In this document: positions 11,939 through 23,300 of the stretch, one piece after another
Position numbering within the stretch: the first letter of the stretch is position 1
Layout of the letters: the number at the start of each line of letters is the position of its first letter
Source of the DNA: Stereocaulon alpinum
Lineage: Eukaryota; Ascomycota; Lecanoromycetes; Lecanorales; Stereocaulaceae
Direction of reading: 5' to 3'
Assembly: GCA_018257865.1 (NCBI GenBank)
Contig: JAEUBA010000010.1
Coordinates: 496,001 to 560,000, forward strand
DNA length: 64,000 nucleotides
Translations under genes and position numbers: made by a program
The notes under the pieces: generated by a model
Database searches by the model: none
The model's input: the letters and a program-made list of their open reading frames with translations, nothing else
What the model was told of the DNA's origin: nothing

Positions 11939-12338
11939 AATGTTCTACAGTCTTGTCCTATTCTTGGCCATTAGGGATGCAAGGACAAGCTTCCTACAAG
12001 TTCAAGGAGCACGCGGGCTTCTTTTGAAAGGTGTAATTGGAAGAAGATGGACCAGGGAAACTTTTTGCTCATCTCTAACATTTCTGATATTGCCAAGCCT
12101 TCTGTCCGGTCTACAGCCGAGTGATTAATATGGGACATAAGACTTGATAATTTACCATTTGTTACTTTTCATTTGTTATACAATGCATCAGTTCTATGGT
12201 GACATGATATATGCAAAGAACGAGGCGTAGCACCTCTGGATTGGCCAAGGCCCGAGAGCCTCTAGAGCCCCCAGCTTAAAACCCGCCACATGCCGGAGCT
12301 CAGGCCTTCGAATGCGGCTTAACACATGTACGTGCTCC

Positions 12339-13276
12339 CTACGAACCGTGCGGTGTCGCTGTTTCATGATGTGCGGTGTCTCCCCTGTAGCCAACCAGCT
12401 TTAATCTCCCAATCATCTCCCCAACAGTGAAGAAACCTAGCACTTCAGCTCCCACCACACCAGCTGCGACCATCTGTTCTCTATTAAGGTTTCGTATGCG
12501 ATTCAAGATGCTTTCCGGAGACACAGAGCTTGCGCTATTGGTAGTCTGGTTGAGCATGCCTGCAGGGTTGCGAACAACGTTGATAAGAGGTTGTAGGTAT
12601 CTCTGGAATGTTGCGAGGTCTCTGCATCCCATAATCAACAATCAATCGACATCGTAGACAACCCACAGTCGATTGGCTAAGTGGCAGGTTCAACTTACGG
12701 TGGGCTCATCTTCTGTCCTTTGAACACAAGCTTTGAGAGCTCAAAGCCAACTTTCGAGTAGTATATCGTCGGTGGTATCATAGCTGGGCGAGTAACAATT
12801 AGCCACGCATCTCCGAATACAGCCTTTAGACGCTTTAATGAGCCTGGTACATCCGTATCCTCCCCACAAGTAAAGGGACACGAGCAGCAGATGTCTAAGG
12901 CATAATATTTATGGCTATTTTATGGCAGCCCGTACAGCATCAATTGGCCTAGACAGACTCCGCCCAAACCATACAAAGGTTTTCACTCACATTGGACAAA
13001 TCCTATCAGCCTCCCTGTTCGTCCTCCGATTCTGCCAGCAACGTTGCTGGCACTCTGCGCCGCACCACTTAAAGCTGATCCCGCGGAAGACGTCACTCTT
13101 GAAAGACCTTGTGAAGCTTGCGATTGAACGGTGGAAGCCGTCTCTTTTGATTTTGCGGCCGTGTTCTGGATCGCCTCTTTGGCCGCTTCAGTGGTCGAAG
13201 CATGTCGTCTCGTGGTCTGGCGAGCCACGAATCGAGTGTGCCGAAGCATCAAACGAGGAGGGGCAATTGCCGACAT
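12339..13276 (-). CDS. ATP20: Mitochondrial ATP synthase subunit g
   Basis: Exons, minus strand: 13276-12991, 12783-12699, 12621-12339; 217 aa. The N-terminus (MLRHTRFVARQTTRRHAS region) looks like a mitochondrial presequence, then an Ala/Ser/Gln-rich linker predicted helical. The conserved ATP-synt_G body runs from PTIYYSKVGFELSKLVFKGQ through PPDLATFQRYLQPL to a C-terminal membrane helix with AEVLGFFTVGEMIG; this last part carries the G-rich dimerisation-type motif of subunit g. In the family this subunit sits at the dimer interface of F1Fo ATP synthase and shapes cristae. Intron 1 is 207 nt and intron 2 is 77 nt; both joins restore conserved blocks. An in-frame ATG exists further upstream at 13378, but the sequence between is not needed for the family and was left as 5' UTR. 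Confidence 0.88.
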
Positions 13277-13589
13277 AGGAGCTGAGATTCGCAAGCATGC
13301 ACTGCGTGGAGTCTGAAGATTAAAGAGAGGGGTGTCGGTGGTAATAGAGCCAAGGTTGAAATGCGTACAAGCTCGCAAGTAAGGAACAGAAAATTGAGGA
13401 GCTTTGCGGAAGTGGAGCCGGAGCCAATGTGATTGGAGCTTGGCATGCCTGACTTAGTCAGCTGGAATTGCGTAGCTTGTCATCGTACCTGCTGCGGCAC
13501 AATGATTGAATCAATGTTGTGAGATGTGAAGCTCCGCTGTAGATGCCTGGCTTCTCCAGGCTATCTCAAAATACCTAATATAAGCAGAT
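13277..13589. promoter_or_regulatory. Divergent promoter region, ATP synthase g / Rab4-like
   Basis: 313 bases between opposite start codons. It contains the 5' UTR of each gene. No defined site could be supported. Confidence 0.45.
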
Positions 13590-14733
13590 ATGGCACGCCA
13601 GCGACGTGGGTCCAATGTGTCCAACGACTCCTCGCTCCCAGAGCGAAATGACCAGGTAAGGCTTCATTTGGGTTTAAGCTGTTGTATACAATTTAACAAC
13701 AGCTTCATCACAGGAGCTTGGAAGCATGTATGATTACCTAGCGAAGGTCATACTACTCGGTCCAAGCGGCAGTGGCAAGTCCGTTCTCTCCGAAGTCCTC
13801 GACCAACCGTAGAGCTTATCATGCTCCAGATCCTGTCTCCTCCACCGGATCGTAAAGAATGAATGTCCGTCCTGGCAACCTCGTTCCACCCAATCCAAAC
13901 TCTGACCAACCTCAGGGCGAGTCCTCTCCAGCCAAACTATTGGCGTCGAATTCTCCTCCCGCATAATCAAAGTCGGTACCGGCTCTCGCCGCAAAAGAAT
14001 AAAACTCCAACTCTGGGACACAGCCGGAACAGAACGCTTCCGCTCAGTCTCACGCTCCTACTATCGCGGCGCCGCCGGTGCAATCCTAGTGTACGACCTC
14101 GCCTCACACGCCTCCTTTTCCGCCCTCCCCAACTTCCTCAACGATGCCCGTGCTCTCGCTTCTCCCAACCTTACGCTCCTCCTAGCCGGAAACAAACTAG
14201 ACCTGACCGCCGAGTCCCCTACAAATGACTTCGATGCGGAGCATCTCCCACCCACGCCCAGAAGCGCGGCCAGCCGTCTAAGCTCCAGTCACTCTTCGGT
14301 AAACTACGCTCTCGGCTCTCAACAAACCGCTACCGTCGCCGGAGATGAAGGCCGTCAAGTAACACATGAAGAAGCATCACGCTGGGCATCTCGATCTTCC
14401 ATACCAGTCTCTGTAGAGATAAGCGCTTTCACAGGCGAAGGGGTTGAAGAAATTTTCGTGCGGTTAGCGGGAATGATATTAACGAAGATCGAACTGGGGG
14501 AAATTGATCCTGATGATCCGCTGAGCGGGATACAGTATGGCGATAGCGTGAACTGGGAAGATGGTGGGAGCGTTAAGAGCGTTGGAACGACCATCGAGGA
14601 AGGAGGCTTGGGGAGGCGAAGGCGAAAGGGACGAGGAAAAGCGACAGGAGCATGGGTGAATGGTATGCGAGAGTGGGAGGACGTTTTCCGACTTGACGGA
14701 GTGGGTAGAAGGAGAAGAGGCGGGTGCTGCTGA
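13590..14733 (+). CDS. Rab4-like small GTPase with C-terminal insertion
   Basis: Exons 13590-13655, 13714-13778, 13830-13864, 13916-14733; 327 aa, longer than the usual 200-220 aa Rab. Seen: P-loop GPSGSGKS, switch I region QTIGVEF, switch II WDTAGTERFRS, GNKLDL for guanine specificity, and SAFTGEG in the place of the SAK loop, ending RRRRGGCC, a double-cysteine geranylgeranylation signal. The WDTAGTERFRSVSRSYYRGAAG block is typical of the Rab2/4/11/14 group; Rab4 (early-endosome recycling) is the best guess. An extra Ser-rich stretch sits between GNKLDL and SAFTGEG (about 190-235), and there is a long basic tail. Introns 2 and 3 are each exactly 51 nt with donor GTCCGT; without both, the P-loop lysine and the KNEW-RVLSSQTIG junction are lost, so the model is well constrained despite odd donors. 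Confidence 0.85.
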
Positions 14734-16470
14734 CGCCGAATCCAGGCCGAAATACCTCTGTAATGGTATATTGTGGCGTTCATGGTGCATGCTGGGATGG
14801 GAATAGATTGGATACCCTGGGAGTGAGAGTTCCAGCACTTTCCCAGTGTGAAAGTTGGGTGTTGACAACCTGCGAATTTCGGTTGCAGTAGATACTCAAA
14901 GTGGACTCGAGGCAGCTCCCTTTTTAGTGCTCTCTGGACAAACCTCTAAGAGTGCTTTAATTCATTGAGGCAGCATCCAGGGTGTTTATCCAATCATTGT
15001 GAGGCCGTAGACCAATCACTCAGCTGACATCTCCACTTCCAACAGACTCTTTGCAGCTCTGTGGATACTTTTGTTGGAGCCGAGTATGGCCAAGTCTACG
15101 CTCTGGTAAACTACGGTCGTTGACACAATCCTGGGCCCAGCACCATGCGAGATGTATATCTTCAATGCCAAAACTTGTCCCGTTTCTCGGAATCAACGAG
15201 TAGAGTGACAATCTTTCTGCAACCGCGACAGAGTGTGCAAGTCTCTGGCACTCGAATCCGAGCGTCGTCTGAATTGTTAGATGTTGTGTCATAGTTCCAT
15301 GGACATCGAAGTAACAGACTATGAAATTGAAGACCGAATATCGACCGCATACGTCGCTCAGACTTGACTGCTTCGGTCGTTCATACATGAAGTTGTTCAG
15401 TTGGGTTTCTTTAAAATGTGAACATCTGTAAAGCGAAAGTCATCAGTCATGTCCGCCAGCCTAGTTTCACAGAGCAGTCGCAACATCCTTCTGATTATAT
15501 AGCGTCATTCAGAGGTATTGGTCAACGTCGAGCGTAGGAGACTTGTCACAACAAGAACAACAACACCGGCCTAGCTATTGCGTACGTACGTTATGTTGAC
15601 TGACTAGCTGGTTAGCTTGTTGCTGCTTGATAGCTCCTCTCGGGCTGATGCACCTGTAAGCTCTCTCCAGGGATCCTCTGCCGTCAGCTCTCCTATTTCC
15701 TACACAGACGGCCGCTCATGTGGTATAGCGCGCTTGTGGAGTTGTTTAGATGAGCTCACATCCTAGTGGCTACTGTCTTGAGCTCTGAGCCATCGGCAAT
15801 ACAGCATGGAAGCCATAAAGGCACCGAGGAACGCGCCTCTAAAAAAACCTACACCCGCACATACCAAATCTTGACTATAAACCGGCTGTAAGAAGGCGCT
15901 CTTGGTGGAGTCGCAGAGCTCTGGCTCAAAAGCTCAGTTGCTGTTATGGACAGGCTGTTGATGGAGACTAATACCACTACTACAGCGGTGGATGTTACTG
16001 AAAGTGAGCTCGCCGCTAATATTTAATGCCGTTGGGGAGGTGTGTCCTGCAACCGCACAGTACGAGGGTAGGCCACTGTAGTCTGGCAATGTTGCAGAAT
16101 AGTGGAAGTCAAACGAAGCACAGTATCTACAAATTGAGGAGCACTTCCATTCATGACCGAGGACTCATGATGAATGAATCTTTGCCTTCTCGGAACTGGG
16201 CGTTGTTTTTAGCATACATTCCCATCATTGTAGTATTGCTTAGCAGCTGGCCATTTACAAGGAGCCGGCCATGTTGATGGATCGATTGTAATAGTATTGA
16301 GTCTCAGCAAAGTCCGGAGCCAAGCGTCAATGTTAATTGATCGAGTAGTGATCTTCTCAGCGCAAAGCGGAGATTTGTCGAGCCAAGGATGTCGATGCTG
16401 TGCGAAGCTTGCTCCAAAAATGTAGTTCTAAGCTGCGAAGAAATCTTTTTGATCTCCCTCACCGAACATC
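14734..16470. other. Gene-free intergenic stretch
   Basis: 1.7 kb between the Rab4-like and Maf genes. A 122-codon frame on the minus strand (15388-15020) shows no motif, no low-complexity bias and no splice partners, so it is not called. No RNA gene recognised. Confidence 0.45.
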
Positions 16471-17277
16471 ATGGCAGACACAAAATATGCACCTGCGCCA
16501 ACAGAGCCCCCACCCTCTTATGAGACCGCTGCTCAGCCCACAGCCTCCAAGCCACCACCCCTACGAGCTCCTCTCCCCCTCGAAATCCCCATCATAACCT
16601 CCCTTCGGGACAAAAGAGTGATCCTCGCCTCTGCCTCCCCACGCCGAAAACAGCTCCTCGCCCAAATCGGTCTAACAAATCTCCAAATCATCCCCTCTCC
16701 ACTTCCCGAAAACCTCCCGAAATCCCTCTCTCCCTTCGAATATGTCCTCCAAACCGCCACCCGCAAAGCCACACACGTTTACACAACCGAAATCGACAAT
16801 ACCACCCTCGGCGAACCCGCTCTGGTCCTAGCCGCTGACACTGTGGTAGTTTCCTCTCTAGGCCAATTGCTGGAAAAACCCCGCTCTGAAGCGGACCACA
16901 TCGCCATGCTCAAAATGCTACGGAATTCGGGGTATCATAGGGTCTACACAGCTGTTGTGGCAATGACTCCGTTGGCCAGCGCGAGGGATCCGGGGTATGC
17001 GATAGAGACGACCGTAGAAGAGACTGTCGTGAGGTTTGGGAAGGAGACTAGCGATGAGATGTTGATGGCTTACGTGCGGACGAGGGAGGGCGCGGACAAG
17101 GCGGGAGGCTACGGCATCCAAGGTGTCGGGGCTATCTTGGTGGAGAGGATTGAGGGCAGTTGGGACAATGTCGTTGGACTGCCATTGAGGGCGACTTTAG
17201 GGTTGATCGAGAGGGTGGTCAGGGCAGGAGATGAGGAGGAATTGGAAGATGAGTTTGAGGAGGGGGCAGAAGATTAG
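16471..17277 (+). CDS. Maf-family nucleoside triphosphate pyrophosphatase
   Basis: Single exon, 268 aa. The Maf/HAM1-like core starts near residue 48 with KRVILASASPRRKQLL, the phosphate-binding Ser-Pro-Arg-Arg loop. It continues with LVLAADTVVV (catalytic acidic site near 112-118), LEKPRSEADHIAMLKML, and DKAGGYGIQGVGA (the second substrate-facing loop), ending GLPLRATLGLIERV. Family enzymes remove pyrophosphate from dTTP, UTP or modified nucleotides, cleaning the nucleotide pool; the dTTP/UTP type is most common for this motif set but was not resolved here. The first 45 residues are Pro/Ala-rich and look disordered. The C-terminal tail is strongly acidic. Likely cytosolic. It converges on the glucanase gene. 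Confidence 0.92.
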   Translation: MADTKYAPAPTEPPPSYETAAQPTASKPPPLRAPLPLEIPIITSLRDKRVILASASPRRKQLLAQIGLTNLQIIPSPLPENLPKSLSPFEYVLQTATRKATHVYTTEIDNTTLGEPALVLAADTVVVSSLGQLLEKPRSEADHIAMLKMLRNSGYHRVYTAVVAMTPLASARDPGYAIETTVEETVVRFGKETSDEMLMAYVRTREGADKAGGYGIQGVGAILVERIEGSWDNVVGLPLRATLGLIERVVRAGDEEELEDEFEEGAED

Positions 17278-17811
17278 TAGCCGCAGACTGGTTGGCCTGT
17301 CTGGCTCCGTGAGCTTTATTGGGTTCATGATACGACAGAAAAGAGAATTATAGAGCACTGGACTGACGCGTGACAGAGTAGAATACACACGGAAACTTGA
17401 CCTGCGTTGAGGTCTGTCTCCGCACTTGAGAAGAACTGGTAATGGTATGGAAACTACTCCAAAACTACATCGAAGACGTCTGCAAAGCCACTAGCTTTCT
17501 TGATATTTAAGAGGCTATGTATATGAATCGAATTTATTGTACATGATTGTACATGCTGATAGACTTCCTTTGGTCCCAAAAGCTCAATCTGGCCAGATGA
17601 TTTCACCTGCTAATAGCTCTGTGCTGTTACCCATAGCTTCATGGTCCAAGTTCGTGCATTTCTAGCACTCGTCCTTGGCTGCTGTCGAAGTCCACATTAT
17701 GAAATGCCGAGCAGATAATACAAAATTTCGTGAGATGAGCGAATGTTGGGTATACGCTATGCCATGCATGTCGTTGAAGGACAGAATGTTAAGGAAAGAA
17801 AAGAATAGTGC
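17278..17811. other. Convergent 3' intergenic region
   Basis: 534 bases between the Maf stop (+) and the glucanase stop (-). Holds the 3' UTRs; nothing else seen. Confidence 0.45.
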
Positions 17812-19153
17812 TCAGGAGCAAAGCGAGCTGGGTTGCCTATTGACCAGCGAGGGGAAGACGTTGGCCTTGAGCAGGCGTTCGAGGTCCCACTCGGCGGCCG
17901 CCTCTGTCTTGAAATTCCAGAAGACGAAACCTTGGGTCTGCTGTTCGAATACATCCAGTTGAGCCTCAATGTACCGACGGGTATTGTCTATCGTTGTTGA
18001 GTTCCACGTATCGATGAAGTTGATGTCGCCGCAAGATCTTGTGGAAGGAACGGCTCCCGTCAGAGGATAGCTGCCTTCCCAACGAGACCCGAGTCCGTAA
18101 CCGTTGAGTGCAGGAGCACAATCAGTCATAGCAGCGGTCCACTCTCCAACGACTACCCGATGATCCACGTTGGAAGCGTAAGTGCCAGCGTTTGAGCAGA
18201 CGTATTGCACGTGTTGGTCAGGGGAGAGGTCTATCAGCTCTTGTGTGAAGATCTGGTACTCGTGATGGTCAACGACGACATTCGAGGCATCTCCTGGTGC
18301 TAGAAGGCCATTGAGGGAGCTGCCAGACTGGAAGGCATCGTGGATCATCACCTCCGTGTCGCTGATGGTTCTAACGTCACTATAAGCGTTTCTATAGTAC
18401 TGCTCAATCGTGTCAAGGCCGCCTGTGACTTTTGACGCTAGCGGCTCGTTCATAACTTCGATAGCGACTACGACGTCCTGATACGAAGGCTGTGCGTACT
18501 TGTTGGCGATTTGTTGGATGACGCTAAGCGTATCAGCGACTGTGCTCCCCGTGCCAAAACCAACGGTGCCATTATGCCCGCTGTTGTCGAAACCGTTCTG
18601 CGATCCCGGTGCTCCATGGAGATCAATCCAGACCTTTAAACCGGTCTGTCGAGCCCATGAGATGGCCTGGTCAATGTAGGGTGCAGCTCCCTGAATATAT
18701 GGATCGTTGAACTTTTGGTATGCCCAGTATCCAACAGGTATCCGCACGGTATTGAAGCCCGCACTGGCAATTGTTTGAAAGTCAGACAGCGCTACCCAGT
18801 TGTCCCAGTGGTTCTTGAGAATGCCTGGTGCGGTGTCTGGGTAGTTTTGACACAGGGTCCACTCATCGACGGTGTCATGGCCTGGAAACTGCTGGAATAT
18901 CGAAGGCGTAATCCATCTAGAGGCGGTGTCAGTTGCTACAGGTTATAAGAGGGTTTCATTACTTACGGCTCCAGGACCAGCCAGCCTCCTATGTTCACTC
19001 CACGGACTTTCTCTGAGCCCCAAGCGAAGTTGACACTTCGCTTAGACAAGGGAATCCTGTAACGTTCAGTATGAGAGTCACGGAGATGATCAATCCGACA
19101 TACGCAGTAGTAGCGCCAATCAGGGCAGCCGAGAAGGCAACAGTGAGCTTCAT
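17812..19153 (-). CDS. Secreted exo-beta-1,3-glucanase, GH5 family
   Basis: Exons, minus strand: 19153-19104, 19056-18967, 18916-17812; 414 aa. A cleavable signal peptide (MKLTVAFSAALIGATTA) is followed by IPLSKR, a Lys-Arg site suited to Kex2 processing, then the mature GH5 domain: VRGVNIGGWLVLEPWITPS, NTVRIPVGYW, LHGAPGSQNGFDNSG, catalytic acid/base Glu in VMNEP (about 195-200) and nucleophile Glu in VVGEWTAAMTDC (about 300-310). Four or more cysteines in the mature part suit an extracellular enzyme. The match is to yeast Exg1-like enzymes that trim beta-1,3-glucan of the cell wall. Donor GTATGT and the TTACAG acceptor of intron 1 bracket the signal-peptide exon, which supports the start. 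Confidence 0.9.
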
Positions 19154-20367
19154 GTTCGCAGCTGAGGCGCGTTATATTTGCCCTTGAAATGCTGGGACTT
19201 ATTGGAGCGAAGTTGACAGTCCAAGCTGACAATTTGTGAGTGTTATGAGTACTACCTCAGATTAAAAGTGGACGAGAAGGGGATGGGGGGGACGATGAGC
19301 ATTCCCTGAAAGAGCACAAAAGATTCTTGTTTTGAATAGGTACAGAGGTACAAGCAAATAGGAGCTGTCGAGGAACAGGAAGGAACAGTGGCACTTTCAA
19401 TACTTAGATTATGGAAGGATGGTGGGCCCTGGCATATTTAGTAGCAGCGATGGATTATTATTGACCAAGGCGCCTGAAGAAGAAAACTTTGACCTGGTTC
19501 ATTGTCCCTGGCTGGAGTCAAAGCCAATGTCATCGCTGCACGGGACCATGACCAGCTGCGGAGTCATCTGACGCCATACTGATCATTGGTCCCTACCGGT
19601 TGGAGTCTACTTGGAAGCTACCCGAAGGAATCTCAAAACAGAGAAGAAGCGAGGTTCTCCTTCATTGGGCCTGACGCAGCAACGTGTTTTAGGGCCCTGC
19701 TCTAAGGCGCCAGGAACGCTCAGCCGCCCTGCACGATGACGCTTGTGGCTCAAATAAAGCTGACTTAGGGCCATGTTCTCCGCCTTTTAGGCACTGCATC
19801 TCGGCGCCCTTTTTCTCTCCCGGTGCACTCGGTGGTGCGGAGCGACGACTTAGACAGCGGGGTACTTGATCAGAGGTACCTCACCTGATCGATTTCATCA
19901 TCGCCTATCTGGCACAGGCAGACTCCAACGAATGATGGCTTCGTGGAAGTTTTACTGGCATATGCACGTCGGAAAGAAAACTGGGAAATGCGCGTTTCAT
20001 GCAGGGGGTGTTTTTCGTAAGGGTCGTACCTTGCTACTATCTTTGACTTCCGTCGGCTAACTTACCTCTTGTTCCGCCAAGCTTCCGGTCCGATTGAGTT
20101 AGAGCTAGCTACTGGCAGATCAGATCTATGCACAGCTAGCGAGACGGCCAATACATACTTCCATCTCGCTCATAGCAGAATGATCTTCCATTATCTCTAT
20201 CTACATGAGGCAAGGAGCTTTGTAAGCTATTCTGTATGTGGCATATCGCGGGCTCTTAGATGGTTGTCCATTTTTGTCGTGTCCATGCTATTGTAACGTC
20301 ATGTATCATGATGCCATGCTCTCTACAAGCTCACAAATCAGAGCAATATGCGCACATCTCCTTTACT
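19154..20367. other. Intergenic stretch upstream of the glucanase gene
   Basis: 1.2 kb between the glucanase start (-) and the RAD50 stop (-). Two short frames near 19866-20296 on the plus strand carry no motif. The part nearest 19154 should be the glucanase promoter. Confidence 0.45.
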
Positions 20368-23300
20368 TTACATGACCTCTGCGATTGATTGCCTTGCGAT
20401 CTCAGACTTTTGCCGGTCATTCCTCGAAACGCGATAGTAGTAATCGCAGAAATCTGGACAATTCATCTGTTTCAAGAAGTCCTCGTCGTGAGTGATGACA
20501 ATAAGTTGGAAGTTCGACTGGCGTCGTCGGGCCTTGATAATGTTGTGAAGAGAATTGGCCAGAGCACGTATGTTGTCCCGATCTAAGTTCGTGGTAGGCT
20601 CGTCCAGAGCAATCAGGCCGCAGTTCACACCAAAACACTCGGCCAGAGCCAAGCGAATGATGATGCTTGCAAGAACCTTCTGTCCAGCGCTGCAACGCCC
20701 TCTCATATCCATTTCCGCATCTTGCTTGACCATGCACACGCCGTATTTGTAAGACGACCGGGTTCCCTTGGCAGCTTCGTTGTCCGATCGAATCATGATT
20801 GTGTCGACGTCAGTGCCTTGGTATGTGCTCTTCCATAATTCCTCGATGATGCGATTGATTTCTTCCATCTTGATGCTATGGTAGGCCATAATCGCGCTAT
20901 AAAGTCATTAGCCTGAGGGAGCTTAGGGTCATTCTTGCGCAAGGGCCTTACTGATCCATGGCTGCACCGTAGCGACCAAGGTCTTCTATGGCGGCTTTCG
21001 TTGTCTAGGAATGCGTCAGCCTTCATTCCACGCTGTACGGACTCTGTTTGTTACCTCAACCTCGATATGGGCTTTCTTATACTCGACCGCTGAGTCCTTG
21101 TAGTCGGTTTGCCAGTCCTCAATCAATTTGCCGAGTTGCTCGTCTTTCGCTTTCGCAGTACCTATCTTGCTCTGTTTCCGAGCCAGAACCTGATCCAAGA
21201 TATGCCTCCAGTGCGTCGCCTGTCTCTGCCAATGAGCACGATCGGCTTCATCATTTTGTGCACTCAAAGTAGCTATCTCGGTCTGGCAGATTTCAAGTTC
21301 TCGTACTCTTTGGCGATACTTGATATTGTCGAGGATTGTACGTTTTATCTCTTTATGTCTGTCGATTTCCTCTTTGATCTTATTAATCGATACGGTAACT
21401 CGGTTTCGTTCTGCTTTTCCTTGGTCCATCTCGCGTTGGATGTTATCAATCTCCCTTTGGCACCGCGCCAGCTTAGCTGGGCCACCGTCTTGAAGATAGA
21501 CTTGAATATTCCGCTCGGCAAGCTCAAGCTTGTGCACAGTGTCTGCTAAATGTGACGCTTCTTGTTGCAAAGCCTTTTCCTTGTCCTGCCCTCGTTGCGT
21601 TAAGTCGTCAAGCTTGGTCTGTTCCTCAGAGATCTGAGGCTCTAACTCTTGCAGCTGCAGGGCCAGTTGCTTAGCGGTGCCTTGATGTTCTTGGTTGACG
21701 CTTCGCAGCTCCTCTATTTGCTTATACATGATAGCTTTCCGGTCAAGCTGATGATTAGCATCAGAGAGCTTGCTCTTTTCCTTAGACAAATCAAGTTCTA
21801 AAGTACTGATCTGTGAGCGAGCACACTCTTTATCAGTCCTAATTTTAGCGATGATGTTCTCCAGACTTTGGGACTTGCCACCAAGTACTTCAAGCTGTTC
21901 TTGGATTTCGTCGAGGGTCCGAGACATTCCAATGTCAGTCTCATTCGCAGTGAATTCGTTGATCTGTCCCGAGAGATTGACCAACTCCTGGTAGTTTTTG
22001 GCAATATCCCTAACAGGCTTTGCAAGTGATTCTACGTCCACTTTCGCCGCCTCATGCTCTTTCACGACCTGGTCATGATGTTCAATCTCACTAAGGATCT
22101 TCTCCCTTTCTAGTCCTAGCCTCTTGATCTCTTCCTGCAACTTTGGCAGCTCCGCTGTAGAAAGTCGCATCCAGGTAGCATGGCTGGGGCCAGCTTCCTT
22201 GGCCTTCCGGAGATCCTCTTCAGCGTCATCCAGATCTTTCTGGACTTGTGCAGCAGTATCATTAGCAAGCTTCTGTCTTAATCTTGCAATAAATTCTCTT
22301 TCCTCTGCGCCATGAAAAGCTCGTTGGCACATGTTGCACTCGTGCTTTTCCTGGGCCTTTTCTATGCCCCTAGTGAAGTACTTTCGTAGGTTCTCGAAAT
22401 TGTCGGAGTCCGCCTTGAAAAAATCTCTTGCCTCCTGCATCTCCGAAAGGGTCTTAGCATATTCCTCTGGTTCACATTCCGCGCTGTCCTTCAGTCTTTT
22501 CACACAGGCAGCAATCTCTTTCTCGACTTTCTTGATGTCTGTTCTGGCATTGCTGAGCTTGTAGTTAACCTGCTCCAGAGTACGAGACACGAGCTCGCGC
22601 TGACGCTCTACATCTTTCAATTGATGAGTCTTCTGATCAACGGCTTTCTGGAACTCGGCCTCAAGACTCGATGGCGCCCAGCTCTGGTTCATGAGCTTCT
22701 GGAGCCTGACGCCATGCACTGCCTTCATCTTTTCAAGGTTACGTTTACGGTCTTCCGTCTCTTCCTTCCAGTGAGCCAGTCTCGCAAGTTCTGAAGCTTG
22801 CTTAGTACCTTGAACTAGGTCACGATTAAGTTGTTCGCTCTCGTCTTTGATGGCTCGAAGTTGTGCATTGCTCTCCTGCAACTTACTATCCCACGACCCC
22901 TTCTTGGAGTCATCCTTTGCCTTCTGAAGGCGTGCTGCAATGTCCTCAATTTTGGATTGTAGGATTGCTTTTCCACTTTCATCAAACTCAATAGCGTTGA
23001 TGTCCGCCAGGAAGATCCCAATGTTGCGGTCATTTGCATCAGACTGTTGCTTCAGGGAATTCCTTTCAGTGTTCAGTGCTGATTTCCGCTCGCCGAGCTT
23101 GCTCAGTAACTCCCGTGCCTTGTTTGCTTCGCGCTCAGTCTCACGGCGTGCTTTCTCAACTGCAGCAGTCTGGTCTTTGGACAGCCTTGATATCCTCGCC
23201 ATGTACTCATTGATCTGCATGTCATCCAAATCCGTGTCATAACCCCGGATACTGTGACGACGTGAGCTATCTTTGATCAAGCCATTGCGTCTCTCGATAT

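Noticed and set aside
15020..15388. 122-codon minus-strand frame as a gene
   Set aside because: No recognisable family, no neighbours or splice signals making a longer protein.
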